A stretch of 64,000 bases of DNA from Erodium maritimum (Eukaryota > Streptophyta > Magnoliopsida > Geraniales > Geraniaceae), in the NCBI GenBank assembly GCA_963921825.1, contig OY997592.1, forward strand, positions 28,995,730 to 29,059,729, in the 5' to 3' direction. The stretch's first letter is position 1, and each line of letters starts with the position of its first letter. The notes under the pieces are model-generated. The model saw only the letters and a list, made by a program, of their open reading frames with translations, was not told where the DNA came from and searched no databases. The position numbers and the translations under genes are program-made. Below are positions 1 to 12,389 of this stretch, piece by piece.

Positions 1-156
1 TTTAATGTTATTCTCTTGCAATTCTGATTTAAAAAAAAGCATGAGTGTGGACTCAAGCAGATAAAAACCACCGATGATGGGGTGAGCATGACGTTGAGCA
101 TATCAAGATCTCATCAAATATATAGGTATGGAACCATTGGGCTTGCTAGGCTCCTA
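1..156. other. Left flank of the nested element stack
   Basis: Short non-repetitive AT-rich sequence left of the gypsy 1 5' LTR. No gene is recognised. Read on the minus strand together with the flank at 39149-39345, it may belong to one interrupted host open frame that would stop near 103-105; see findings. The last bases (CTCC at 151-154) resemble bases just beyond the right end of the stack, which would fit a target duplication but is not conclusive. Confidence 0.4.
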
Positions 157-592
157 TATCACGATTGCTTCATATGCAAGCAAGTTCCAAGTTCAAAATA
201 AAGGAGAAGAACGAAACGCATCGTTTGAGTTAGTTAAATCGAATATCACATAAATGTTAGCGACACCATGTGTCTTAATATTACTCTCCACTCTTATATG
301 AATTATCCAGCTCAGCATCGTCCTCTTGTGGTCCTGCAAAACAGAGCAGAGGACGTTTTGGCGCGGTAATGATTCTTCTTCTTGAATTCTAGCTCGGTTG
401 CACTTAATACTGGTAGCGATGTCAAGGGTTTAGGTTATAAAATAAATCATTGTCTATTCACCTAGCTGTAGTAGTAGAAAAAGGAGCTTCTAAGGGATTT
501 TCGTTTATGTAATCGTTCCTTGAAATTCAATAAAAGTTTCTTCCTTTCATTTGTTGTGTTCAACTTGAGCTAGGGTTGCTAGCTTTGTGACA
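157..592 (+). repeat. Gypsy 1 5' LTR
   Basis: The LTR is defined by similarity to the split 3' LTR. Bases from about 162 to 290 match 8684-8803, and about 291-592 match 33301-33541, including the shared AAAACAGAGCAGAGGACG block. It ends in GTGACA and is followed by a methionine-tRNA-type primer-binding site from 593. The exact left boundary is uncertain by a few bases. Confidence 0.8.
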
Positions 593-699
593 GTGGTATC
601 TTTGCACATGTGGATAATTATGGTCGGTGACACAGTTCAAGAAGACTCAACCCAACGGGCCTCTATGGATGAGCTTAGAGTAGAGCTGGAGGTGAGTAA

Positions 700-3104
700 A
701 AGAATCTGGAGACCCCTAAGCTACAACAAGATCCACCCCCAATGATTCATATCTCTTCTTCCCAATGTTCAATGGGAACGGCTACCAAATTTATGACCCT
801 GAAGAACTTGGTAAGTCAATTCTAACTTCACCTTCACAAGTCCAACCTGTATTTTCTGGTGTAGCTATGAGCTTTCAGGTTATGCAACATCCTTGATCAC
901 CAATATTTTTCCATATTTGATCACAAATCCAAGTGAGGTGTTCTACAGCCACCGTCGCCACTTCTCCCTTGAACCCTCTCACCCCAGCCCTCAACAACAA
1001 CTCTTCTCACCACAATTATATACAAACACACACCAAACCAACAATATACCTCCCCTAACCTCTTATCCTTCATCTTTTACTCCCAACAACAGAAACACCC
1101 AACATTACCTACAACCCCAGCACCACCAACAATACCCATAAAATCAAACCCACCTTGGGCCTCCTAAATCCAATTTATGGACTCCTAATGTCACATTCCC
1201 TCTATTCCATGGCTTTTATGTTAGATGATGGTTGAGAAATGCAGCTCTATATTTTTCCTATTACGATGTCCCTGAAGACCAGAAAGTGAGGCTAGCTTCT
1301 TTGTATTTTTTCTAGTGATGTTGTGTACTGGTACACTAATCATTGCTTAGGCCATAGATTGATATCATGGGATCATTCTTTCATGATTTAACGTGGAAAT
1401 TCCAAGTTATAGGTCATAAAGATATCCAAATCTATTTCGAGCATTTGAAACAAACAAAGAGTGTCCAAGATTATGGGCACAAATTCATAAAACTCAAAAT
1501 ATTGATGCATTATAAGTATTTATACTTTGTTGAGGAGTATTCTATATCTCACTTCATTGTGGGGTTGATCCCAAACTTGAGGGCATGAGTCCAGTTATTT
1601 GGACCTCGATCCCTCTCACATGTTATATTCATGGTCAGACAAGAGGAGACAAGGATTAAACCTTACTAAGAAGCATTGCAATCTACATACACTAGAAACA
1701 TGAGCTATTTCATCACCAGAACTCAGTACACCCCACCTCACCATAATACAGGCTCGCAACCCAATCCTCATTTTATTAAGATCACTCCACTATCCATTGA
1801 GGACAAGACTATGAGGGGCCTATGCTACACTTTCCCTACAAAATACAATAAGGATCATATTTTTCCAAACAAGCAAAGATTGTTTATGCTCAATAGATAT
1901 GATGAAGAAGAGGAATTAGATCAATAGCCAAGGGACTTAATACCTCAGTTCGTTGAGGGACTCTTGGAAGAGGAGCTTGATGAGAAAAACCTCTGTGTAT
2001 TCCAACTAGAAAATCTGTGTAAGGTGGAAATAGGAGTTCAGCACACTTCAATAAGGATTTCTGGTCTGGCTCATTAGAAACCTATCTTAGTCTCAATTGA
2101 CTTTGGTGCATCAAAGTTATTTTTGGATGGAATGACTGCCAAAAAATTAGGTTTACACTTAACTCCCACCACACCGATCTTGGTTTCCATGGATAATGGC
2201 AAGAAATATGTGTGTTACACTGCTTGCTCTTTCCAATGGACTATAAGGAAGGAACATTTTACTTTGTTTTTTGTTTAGTTATGCCCTTTGGCTCTTATGA
2301 TCTTTTTCTTGGGCTAGATTGGTTATGTTTTGTAAATCCAATCACATCTTATTATGAGCAAAGATCCATCACTGTGAAGCATAATGGGGCTTGGCTTGTA
2401 CGGCAAGAAAATCCATCTGTCCCTCCTTGCAAAGTGATAGGATTACAGGAAGTCCTTAGTGAATTGAAACAAGGCCAATCTCTTTACATGGGGTAGGTTT
2501 TTTAGTTCCTCACTACCAAGATGCTGATGAGGTTCATCATGATTTAAAGGCCTTCTTATTACAATAAAAAGATGTTTTTGCCACTCCCACTTCTCTACCA
2601 CCAAAGAGGGCACATGATCACTGCATTCCTCTAATCCATTGCTCGAAACCAACACCCTTGAGGCCCTATAGACATAACTTTATTAGAAAGAATACTATTG
2701 AGATGATTTAGGAAATGCTCAGTTCCGGGGTGATTCAAGAGAGCCACAACCCATATTCATTTCTTATTATCCTAATGAAGAAGAAGAATGGAGATTATGC
2801 GTGGATTACAGACAACTCAATGATAAAACTATCAAGGACAAATTTCCCATACCAATAATTGATGAACTCTTGGATGAGTTACAAGGAAGCAAGTTTTTTT
2901 CCAAAAATTGATTTGAGAGCCGGTCATCATCATATCAGGTTGTAGGAAGGAAAGGAGTTCAAGACAGAATTCAGAACTCATATGGGTCACTATGAGTTCA
3001 AAGTGATTCTCGTTGGGTTAATCAATGCCCGAGCTAGCTTTCAAGCATTAATGAACTTAGTACTGCAGCTATTTTTTGGGAAATTTTGTTTGGTGTTCTT
3101 TAAT
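700..3104 (+). pseudogene. Gypsy 1 gag, protease and start of reverse transcriptase (remnant)
   Basis: Degenerate coding remnants. A Pro/Gln/His-rich gag N-terminus lies at about 890-1140, a gag core at about 1180-1590, a knuckle-like block (GLCYTFPTKYNKDH) near 1815, and a protease-like block (SIDFGASKLFLDG) near 2095-2130. The start of reverse transcriptase follows from about 2580. Gypsy 2 carries recognisable counterparts of each block in the same order, which anchors the assignment. It is a fossil with many lesions and is interrupted by the solo LTR that follows. Confidence 0.75.
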
Positions 3105-3659
3105 GACATTGTCACGCCCCAATTTTAGTAAACCGAACTCGGGACGCGAACGTTTAGAATAAGAAAACACTTTGCAAACATTTCCATTAAAACAATTTAC
3201 AATAACAATTTAGTTCAACAAAGGATAATTACAAATCAACATAAACGTCCCACAAGCGGACAAAAAGGCGAGGTATCCGTCGCTAGACTAAAAAGGCAAA
3301 ACCCGGACTCCGCTCCTAGCTCCACAAGCTTCGAGAGCTCACCTAGTCCGTCCCACGAACGGTACCTGTAGGAAAAGCAGCTAGGGGTGAGCGTTCGCTC
3401 ACCACCACGAATAACAGACTGACTACGGCATACTTAGCAGACAAAGCCGGTGACACCAACCACGACCCAAAAGACACACACACGACCAGTACCTTCCTCA
3501 ACTGACTCAACATTCGGACACGTGATGTAGACCTCACACTACGATTGACAACCTCGTCCAAGGGCACGACTGACAACCACGCAATACCAAACAAGATCGC
3601 AAAGGATCGCAAACCGGCTGCTCAGTAACCAATCTCAATCAGGTCAGGGTTCGACCTAT

Positions 3660-3995
3660 CGCAATTCCTCGACACGAAGTCGGATCAGGCTGTCGACCTT
3701 TCAAACTCGCAATTCATCGACACGAAGTCGGATCAGGCTGTCGACCTTTAGAACTCGCAATTCATCGACACTAAGTCGGATCAGGCTGTCGACCTTTAGA
3801 ACTCGCAATTCATCGACACTAAGTCGGATCAGGCTGTCGACCTTTAGAACTCGCAATTCATCGACACTAAGTCGGATCAGGCTGTCGACCTTTAGAACTC
3901 GCAATTCATCGACACTAAGTCGGATCAGGCTGTCGACCTTTAGAACTCGCAATTCATCGACACTAAGTCGGATCAGGCTGTCGACCTTTAGAACT
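3660..3995. repeat. Seven tandem copies of a 48-bp unit
   Basis: A unit beginning CGCAATTCATCGACACTAAG repeats head to tail seven times, with units starting at 3660, 3708, 3756, 3804, 3852, 3900 and 3948. The middle copies are nearly identical and the first is the most divergent. Because 48 is a multiple of three, the array stays open on the minus strand as a 16-residue repeat; nothing suggests it is translated. There are no unique spacers, so it is not a CRISPR array. It lies inside the solo LTR. Confidence 0.95.
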
Positions 3996-4019
3996 CACCA
4001 CCTCAGGTAACCACAATCA

Positions 4020-4440
4020 CAATCACAGGCAAGTTCAATCACACAGGCACTCAAGGCCACTCAAGACACCTAACAGTCAAGACTCGGGTTCAACAACCCC
4101 ACGGGCACTCACGGCCACTCAAGACACACCAACGTTCAAGACTCGGGTTCAACAACCCCACGGCAACTACGGCCTACTCAAAACACCAACAGTAAAGCAC
4201 AGGCACTCACGGCCACCCAAGACATCAATTTAAATAACACGGGCTCTCAAGGCCACCCAACTCAACAACAAATAACGCACAACAACCTCCGGCATAAACG
4301 ATGCCTCCAACAGTCCTAAGATCACTAGTTTCGCAAACAACCTCCGGGCATGGTCATATGCCTCCAGTACTCCTAACATCAACAGTTTCACAAACAACCT
4401 CCGGGCATGGTCATATGCCTCCAGTAAAACAAATAACGCT
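4020..4440. repeat. Two further short tandem arrays in the solo LTR
   Basis: A roughly 60-bp unit containing GGCCACTCAAGACAC and GACTCGGGTTCAACAACCCC repeats imperfectly at about 4020-4260. A roughly 56-bp unit containing ACAACCTCCGGGCATGGTC repeats about three times at about 4280-4430. A short duplicated CCCGTATCATGCTTTTCT follows near 4500-4550. Confidence 0.8.
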
Positions 4441-6200
4441 AAGTTCTCTGTTCCTACGACACTACTAAGTGTCACATGCATTTCCAATAATCACTACGTT
4501 CCCGTATCATGCTTTTCTGATAAACGCTACAATCCCGTATCATGCTTTTCTAATATTTAAATAAACCTACTCAACCCACGACACCCCGGCGTCACATGCA
4601 ATTCTACTGTTAACTTTCCCTAGTCAGGGCCGAGATCCGGCTACTTTTCCCTACCTCAACTGAAGAGCAATCGCTACGCTTCCTAGCTGCTGACGTTCTG
4701 GCTCGCTACATCCGGGCTTCACTTCGATCGAAGCCGGACGCTAAGGATAACACGAAAGCCATAAATTAGAGGCGGTTCCCAGGTTAATCTAAAGGTCACG
4801 ATTAAATCAGTCTAAAAACGACAGTTGTCCTTTAAACTCGAGCAGGATAAAAGCGGGGTCACGGTGAATCGGGTTTGAGTACCGAGCACCGAAACAGGTG
4901 CATGCGAGGCACGGTCCCAATGCACGAATCCCGAGGTCCGATTCAGCGGTCCGCTTTTGTTCCCTTTTAAACCCAAATAGCAGTTCATTTTACCCAGAGT
5001 TCCAGAGTCGTTCCTACAACCGATTAATAACCCTTTTTCAAAAATAGAACGGTTTTTATTTTAAAACGAATTCCCTTTTTATTTCAAATCTGATTCTGTT
5101 CCGATCTTTGAGTCCAAAATGAATTAGGTTCGGTTTTTGAACAACCGTCCCTAAATCCCGTTTACAACTTAGATTCACAACTCCTCGATTTAAACTGTTT
5201 TTAAAACCGAAACGCTTTTAATTCCTTTTCATTTTAAAACCCTTTTTCCTTAAATCTGATGTTCCATTTTACAACCCCTTTCTTTCCAAAACCGTGACCA
5301 CATCTAATCCGTTTTGCTTCGTTTTACTTTCCTTTTTAATTTCCAATCCGATTCTATTTTAATCGATTTCTTTAACGGGTTTAACGGATATTAGTCGATT
5401 TCAACAGATCCAAAATTACTTGAAACGAACAGCACGAAACCGATCAGATTTAGGGTAAATACGGGATAGAATATAAAGCGGGAAGACGTTATTGAAACGG
5501 ATCCGGCCACCGGCGAAGCCATCGCCGGCGACCAACTCCGTGGTGAGATCTCTCACCGAAGGGAAACGGGCGGTGGAGAGCGGTGGTGGCCGAGCTCGGG
5601 CTCGGGACGGCCGGAACCGAGAGGGACGGTGGTGGAGGATGAAGGACACGGCGGTGGTGGCCGAGGTTGAGCACGAGCTTCGTCACGGCCGGAAAAGCAC
5701 GGCGCGGCGGCGTTGGCCGTGAGAGGAGAGAAGGCGAGGGAGAGGACGGTGGTGGGTCGAGGACGTGGCTGTCGTGGTCGGACGGAGGAGGTGACGGCGG
5801 CGAAGGGGAGGTCGGGTTCGGGATTGGATGAGGACAGAGAGGGACGGCCGGTGGAGGGAGGTCGGTGGTGTGGCCGGCGACGGCCGGAATCGAGAGGGGA
5901 AGGAGAGACGGTGACGGGCTCGGTGGTGGCCGGAGAAGAAGGCGGCGTGGTCGGGGCTGCGGGGATCGAAGAAGAGAGGGAGAGAGGTTGAAGAACGAGG
6001 GAGGAGGTCGGACGCGGTGGCTGGACGGAGAAGGAGGAGTGGCGGCCGAAATCGGCGCCGGCGATGGTGTGGGGATCCGGCGAGGGCGGCGTGGTCGTGG
6101 GGGTCGGGTTCGAACGAAGAAGAAGGGGGTAGAGGGTTTCGGTTGAGGGGCTGCGCAAGAGGGAAGGTGACATTCTGTCACTGAAACCCTAAAAAAACGG

Positions 6201-6210
6201 GTTTTATACC
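6201..6210 (-). promoter_or_regulatory. Candidate TATA box of the solo LTR
   Basis: On the minus strand the sequence GGTATAAAAC lies about 245 bp from the inferred LTR start (6450). It is followed by an AACCCTAA-like leader and a very GC-rich tract. This is the usual layout of a U3 promoter. Activity is not shown. Confidence 0.45.
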
Positions 6211-6455
6211 CCGGGCCGGTTGCCCTTTGGGCCGCTGGCGAAGCGGGCCTCAGGCCCAAGCGAGGAAGGAGGGGCCTGGCCGGGCCTGCCTGTCTGGTCA
6301 GGCCTGAACGATCCAATTCCCCCTTTTTTTTTTTTACACGACTAAAGAATAAAATGAAATTCAGCCTCGCCTTTACCCGGACCGATTTAGATTTCAACCT
6401 CGACGCTATTATTTAATAAATTAAACGTTTAAATTTTCTCGGTCTTTACAGACAT

Positions 6456-8670
6456 ACTTGTCTATAATACTCCATGGTCTAATCATCTTGCATTCGGATT
6501 GTTCTGCAGAAGCTAAAGGAACAACAATTGTATGCTAAGGGAAGTAAATGTGCTTTTGGTAGGCCACATATAAGTTATTTGGGTCCCATTATCATTGTGC
6601 CTAAAAATTTTGAGAAAATTGTTGTTATGTGGAAATGGCCAATGCCCAAAAATATCAAAGCTTTTAGGGGTTTCCTAGGGTTGAATGGTTACTACAGGAA
6701 GTTTTTTAAGGCATATGGTACATTAGAAAAGGACTATATCCAACCTCTTAAAAAAGAACTCGTTATGTTTGTTTGCAGAAGCTCAGACTAGTTGTGACCT
6801 CCTCAAGCAGGCTATGTCTACTACTCATATGCTGAAGCTTCCAAATTTTGTTCTACCATTTATCAATGAGGCCGATGCCTATGATGTAGGTATTGGTAGA
6901 GTATTAATGCAAATCAAACATCCAATTGCATACATGCAAAAAGGATTGGGCCTTAAAAGCCAAGCTCTCTCCACTTATGAAAATGAGCTATTGGCCATCA
7001 TCTCTTATGTTTAGAAATGGAGACATTACATTTCTCACAAACTTTTGTAATTAAGACAAACCAACAGACCTTCAAGTATCTCTTATAATAGAGACTGACT
7101 ACTTCCTATTAACATAAGCGGGTAGCCAAACTCATGGGCTTTAATTACACCATTGAGCATAAAATGGATAAGGAATATCTTTCTATTGATGCTCTCTTTA
7201 TACTTCCTCAAAAGGAACTTCTTGATCTTTCCCTTCTTCCTCCTACTTGGGTCACTGAGGTTACTCACAATTATAACAATGATAAAGAAGCTGAGTACCT
7301 ATTTCTCCAAATGTATTCGCCTCTTTTATTCGTTGCCTAACCATGAACAGGGGATTGACATGATCCTCATAGACGGGAAGATACTCATTAGAAAGAATGG
7401 AGGAACTACATAGAAGATTATGAACGTTTTGCGTACATTTGGGTGGGTGGTCACTCAATAATCATTGCCACTACAAAAAGAATCAGTACTCACTTTTACT
7501 GGCCTCAGATGAATAAGGATATCACATTTGTGAAGGAATGTGGCACCTATCAGAGATGAAAAACTGAGAACATTACATATCCTGGTCTACTTCAGCCTCT
7601 TCTTATTCAAGTTTCTTCCTGGAATCATATTGCAATGGACTTTATTGAGGGACTCTCTAGCTCTGAGGGTTCTGATAGTATCTACGTTGTTATGGACATG
7701 TTCTCCAAGTATGCACATTTTATTCATCTCCATTATCCCTGCACTACATCTCAATTGGCACACATCTTCATCGCTTACATTTTGAAACTACATGGGCTGC
7801 CTGAATCAATTGTCTTATACATAGACGGTTATTGATGTGTAATTTTTGGTTGGAATTGTTCAAGAGGGTAGGGGTGAAACTCAAACTATCAACATCCTAT
7901 CACCCTTGGTCTGATGGCCAAACAGAGAAGGTGAACCGATGTTTGGAAAATTATTTGAGAGCCACGTCCCACCAAAACCCCAAGAAATGGGATAACTAGC
8001 TTGTTATGGCTGAGTTTTGATACAATTCATTCTACCATTCATCTATCAACATGTCCCCCTTCTAGGCACTGTATGGGTATCTTCCACTTTTGATGGGGCG
8101 AACTGGTGACATTTCTAACTTACCAGCTATGGAAGATTTTTTTCCAGAACAAGAAGGAACAATTCAGGTTATTGTAAGAAAACCTCGAAAAGGCACAGGA
8201 AATAATCAAAATAATGGTTATAAGGACATAAATTAGAGAAATGATTGGGTATATCTCAAATTCCAACCCTACAAATAGATTTCGGTCAATCTGAGGAAAT
8301 TCATCAAAGTGCATGTCAGGTTTTATAGTCTTTTTAAGATAATTGAAAAGAAAGGCACACCGGCTTACACTCTCAAACTTCCTGAAAGCTCCAAAATTCA
8401 CCCCACCTCCCATAAATCCTTGCTCAAAAAACAATTAGGCCACAAGAAAAGACTTCACTAGTCCCTCCCAATGCCCAACTCATATTATTTCCTGCAGCAA
8501 TTCTTCAGACTAAAATGAACAAACGATTGAATGTTGTAGTGGTCCAATACCTGAATCATCTACCAATGAAGATGCAACATGGGAAAAAACATTGATGTCC
8601 CGAGCTGAAATTCGTGACAGGTTAGCTCAAAACCAAGCTTGAAGACAAGCTTGTCCGAAGAAGGGTGCCC
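6456..8670 (+). pseudogene. Gypsy 1 pol remainder (RT end, RNase H, integrase, chromodomain-like tail)
   Basis: Reverse transcriptase resumes after the solo LTR (SKCAFGRPHISYLG near 6540, FRGFLGLNGYYRKFF near 6665). RNase H follows near 6850-7010 (INEADAYDVGIGRVLMQ). Integrase core blocks lie near 7540-7990 (DFIEG, and a SYHPWSDGQTEKVNRCLENY-like block). A chromodomain-like block lies at about 8530-8630. It aligns in order with gypsy 2. It is a fossil with many lesions. Confidence 0.75.
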
Positions 8671-8678
8671 TATTAGGC

Positions 8679-8803
8679 TGTTACAATTGTTTCATACGCA
8701 GGCAAGTTCCAAGTTCAAAACAAAAGAGAAGAACGAAAAGCATCATTTGAGTTAGTGAAAGCGATTATCACATAACTGTTGGAGACACCATGCTTCTTAT
8801 TAT
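8679..8803 (+). repeat. Gypsy 1 3' LTR, left part
   Basis: It matches the start of the 5' LTR with about 14 differences over 105 bp. It breaks off at CCATGCTTCTTATTA, where LINE 1 is inserted. The rest of the same LTR is at 33295-33541. Confidence 0.85.
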
Positions 8804-9239
8804 TTTTTATTTTTTGATAAGCAAAGCAGTATTATAAATCTCTCCCATTTCAAAGATTGAAACGGGAGGACAAAAGTCTCTAGTTATAGAGACTAAACAA
8901 GGTATAGCACACCCCAAAGTTGAAGCCAATTACAAGTATCAAGCTAATAACCGAGGAAACAAAAGGAGAAATTTACAATGACTACTACAGGTAATGAAGT
9001 TGAGCCCATGAATTGGTAGCCTCCCATAATGAAGAGGGTCCAAGTATTAATATGGTCCTGGTGAGTGAAGTAGTTCATGCAGCAGTAAAAGCAGTAGAAG
9101 AAGCAACCTTGGAGCTGTTACTTGTGGCTGAAGAAATAACATATTCAAAGAAAAAAAAGGGGGAGGATCTGCAGGAGTGAGAGTTTTGAGGTTCCTTGTG
9201 AGAGGAATAAGGATAATGAGCCATCTTGATCCCCAATTG
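8804..9239 (-). mobile_element. LINE 1, piece 3 of 3: 3' UTR and poly(A) tail
   Basis: The 3' end of an L1 LINE on the minus strand. The A tail appears here as a T-rich run (TATTTTTTATTTTTTGATAAG) that abuts the broken gypsy 1 LTR. The piece is interrupted by copia A at 9240, and the LINE continues at 18028 after the AATTG target duplication. No coding sequence is seen; plant L1 3' UTRs are commonly several hundred bases long. Confidence 0.85.
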
Positions 9240-10820
9240 TGTTGGAACTTGATGTCGTGTACAAGACAAACAAGAATGGCAGCGGAAATTAACCATGAAT
9301 CAAGTAAATTAACACTACCAAATATGAAGAACAAAGCTGAAAAATTCAGCAAGGTTTCAAGAACATCACCTTGTTGTTTTGGTGGAGATAATGGATGAAT
9401 AACACCAACTATGGTTCGGCTTGAGTCCCTTGGACGCCTACGTATCCGAGATGGAATCAAAGCCAACGTAGTTCTTGAGTTTGATGACTCAAGAACATGC
9501 ACAACCAACTTTGAAGCTTGGAGGAGATTTTCGACCAAGGTAGGAGAAGAAGAAGAACTAGTTCTCTCTCTTTCTCTACACTTGCATGTTATATCTTCCA
9601 ACCCCTCTTGCATGTGGAGTTAAGTGCATTTAGTCAAATCACTTAGTTTCCATCACTAGACAAGTGTCCAAGTCTAGATGCAAGGTGGAACTAATAAACT
9701 ATCCAAGTTTATTAGTTTAGTGGAAATTGGGTCCCACCCAATTTTAGTCAACAAGACTAATTAGTCATCTAATGACTTGAGTCCTTGTTGGGCCTAGCCA
9801 ATGTGGGTCAGCCATGGGCCTCTCCAAGAGAGCCCATCCCGAACCCAATATGCTAGCCAGTCCACTATGGCGCTCCCCGCCATGTCTCCCTCCAACTCAA
9901 GTTTGTCATGTTCTTATTGAGCATCGTATTGTCGGTGTGACCCTTAGGTCTATGCATGTCAATAAGATCAACGTAAAATCCCATTTTACTTGATCTTATT
10001 AATGTGGCGACTGACGAGACTCAGTATCGCCTGACCCTGCATAACGAATCGCCCCTTGTCGATTCTAACCTTTCAGTCGTCCTTGTCATTATCCCTTATC
10101 ACTGATATCCTGATTGAGATAAGGCATAGAGCCGTCATCCTTCTTATCCTCAATCACTGTTCCTTGATATGTGAGATGACTGACCTTTATGATATCACAT
10201 ATCATGCGCATGGCCATGCATTTTCCCGTCAGTCACTCTCGATCAAGCGGCCGTGAACTAGATATCTTTCCCATACCGCAGTATGATGGATACATCCCTT
10301 AGCCGCCTATCATGTCACTCATACAGTCATTCCCCAAGCCAATCCTGGTCGTTATGGAAGCCCAGTCACGGTGCAACGTTGGGCTTTCAGGTCAAACTTG
10401 GTTGTTTACTGCATAGCAATCATATACACTCCTCGGTCTAAGGATACCTGACAAGCAACGACTCTGAACATGTTCATGACTTAATCTATGGAACATAATC
10501 AGGCCGGGTCGTCCAACATCATGTCTCACACATGATGTTTATGATCAGACTCCGGAAACCTTTCTTATGGCCAATAGAACATAAGCCATCAAGAGTCATC
10601 TTTCATACTAGTCGCTTCTAGCGAAGACTATTGACTAGGGACCCGTCGAGTGTGATCCATCCTGATCTATGGTTCTATTCGCATAGTGGGCATAGATCGG
10701 AAACACATACGACATATTACTTCAACACTTAAGTAATATCATAAGCCGCTTTATTATATTGCCAACGATGATATTTACATTTGGACATTTACGATTGGTC
10801 TACGGGCATAAATGCAAACA
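9240..10820 (-). repeat. Copia A 3' LTR
   Basis: This 1581-bp copy starts TGTTGGAACTTGATG on the plus strand and ends AAATGCAAACA. It is nearly identical to the copy at 16448-18027. The polypurine tract lies directly to its right on the plus strand. Confidence 0.95.
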
Positions 10821-10959
10821 ATCTCCCACTTGCCCTAGCTCCAATCTAAACTCCAATCTAATCCCATTGACCTTACATGTCTTTCGTGCTTGGGTAACGA
10901 AAGCGCCTTGGTCAACGGGTCGGCTATATTATCATCCGTTGCAATATACGTGATCTTCA

Positions 10960-12350
10960 CATCACCTATGTTCAGAATCTCTCTGATTAGGTGATATCGT
11001 CGTGGATTTGTTATGCGATCTGGGCTCTTTAGCTTGAGCAATGGCCCCCGTGTTGTCGCAAAATAGGTCTACCGGGCTGGATGGGTTTTTAATTACACCC
11101 AACCCTACCATGAACTTCCTAATCCATACAGCCTCTTTGGCTGCCTCTGCAGCCGTTATGTACTCGGCCTCTGTCGTGGAGTCAGTGACGGTATCTTGCT
11201 TCACGCTCTTCCAGCTGAAAGCTCCGCCATTCAGCGTGAACACATATCCCGACTGACTTCTAAAGTCATCTGTATCTGATTGGAAACTAGCGTCAACATA
11301 CCCTTTTGCGACTAGTTCAGACTCATCTTTTCCCCCGTACACCAGGAACGCATCCTTAGTCCTTCTCAAATATTTGAGAATCGCTTTGACCGATATCCAG
11401 TGTTCCTCGCCAGGGTTAGACTGATGTCTGCTGGTACAGCTCAAGGCAAACGAGACATCCGGTCTCGTGCATATCATGGCATACATGATCGATCCTACCG
11501 CCGATGCGTAGGGGATCCGACTCATCCTTTTCAGCTCATCAGGTGTCTTAGGACACTGAGTTTTGCTGAGATGAACACCATGACGTGCAGGCAGGAGTCC
11601 TTTCTTGGAATCTAGCATTGAGAACTTACTCAATACTTTGTTCACATAGGTGCTCTGACTTAATCCCAAGACCCTCTTGGTGCGATCTCTATATATCTGA
11701 ATTCCTAAGATATAAGCAGCCTCGCCTAAGTCCTTCATCGCGAAACACGTTCCTAACCAAGCTTTTGTCTCGTTTAAAGTGGCAACGTCTTTTCCGATAA
11801 GTAGTATGTCATCGACATACAGCACCAGAAAGGTAATCACACTCCCCCTTGCCTTTTTGTAAACGCAAGGCTCATCTTCGTTCTTGACAAAACCGAATCC
11901 AATTACAGTTTCATCAAAACGAAGATTCCAACTCCGAGAAGCTTGTTTCAATCCATAAATGGATTTCAACAACTTACAAATCTTTCCCTTATTCTTGGGA
12001 TCGACAAAACCTTCGGGTTGAGACATATAAACGTCCTCCGATAAACTTCCATTCAAGAAAGCGGTTTTGACATCCATTTTCCATATATCGTAATCATGAT
12101 ACGCAGCTATGGCAAGAAGAATGCGGATAGATTTGACCATAGCCACTGGGGAAAAGGTTTCTTCATAGTCAATCCCTTGGATCTGCCTATAACTTTTTGC
12201 AACCAGTCAGGCTTTGTAGGTCTGAGGTTTGCCATCCATGTCCATCTTCACCTTGAAGATCCATTTGCATCCAATGGTCCTCACACCATCGATGGGATCA
12301 ACCAGTTCCCAGACTCGGTTATCCGACATGGATTGCATTTCCTCCTTCAT
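10960..12350 (-). pseudogene. Copia A reverse transcriptase and RNase H region
   Basis: The region shows the Ty1/copia reverse transcriptase blocks DVKTAFLNG, QPEGFVDP, SIYGLKQASRSWN and the catalytic YVDDILL. Further on come the GSIMYAMICTRPDVSF block and the RNase H block TEAEYITAAEAAKEAVWIR. It is the best preserved coding part of copia A and is a fossil part of that element. Confidence 0.9.
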
Positions 12351-12389
12351 GGCTCCCAGCCATAACTCGGAGTCGGGCCCATCCACGGC

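Larger units (their letters stand above)
3110..6450 (-). mobile_element. Solo LTR (3.34 kb) inserted in gypsy 1
   Basis: The insert begins TGTCACGCCCC and ends TTTACA, so it has TG...CA ends. It is flanked by a perfect 5-bp target duplication GACAT (3105-3109 and 6451-6455). No gag, pol or internal primer site lies between the ends, so I read it as a solo LTR left after recombination of a large LTR element. The minus orientation is inferred: on that strand it ends GGGGCGTGACA and has a TATAAAA box about 245 bp from its start. It contains several tandem repeat arrays and a very GC-rich stretch (about 5490-6170). The long proline-rich open frames there look like a by-product of base composition. 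Confidence 0.8.

Noticed and set aside
3701-3952. Repetitive 83-residue frame on the minus strand
   Set aside because: It is only the 48-bp tandem array read in frame.
3660-3995. Possible CRISPR array
   Set aside because: The units are directly abutting with no unique spacers, and the DNA is from a plant nucleus.
5489-6397. A 302-residue proline-rich open frame on the minus strand, with a second overlapping frame at 5553-6173
   Set aside because: Both lie in the GC-rich tract of the solo LTR, where stop codons are rare in every frame. They have no domain, and several overlapping frames are open at once, as base composition predicts.
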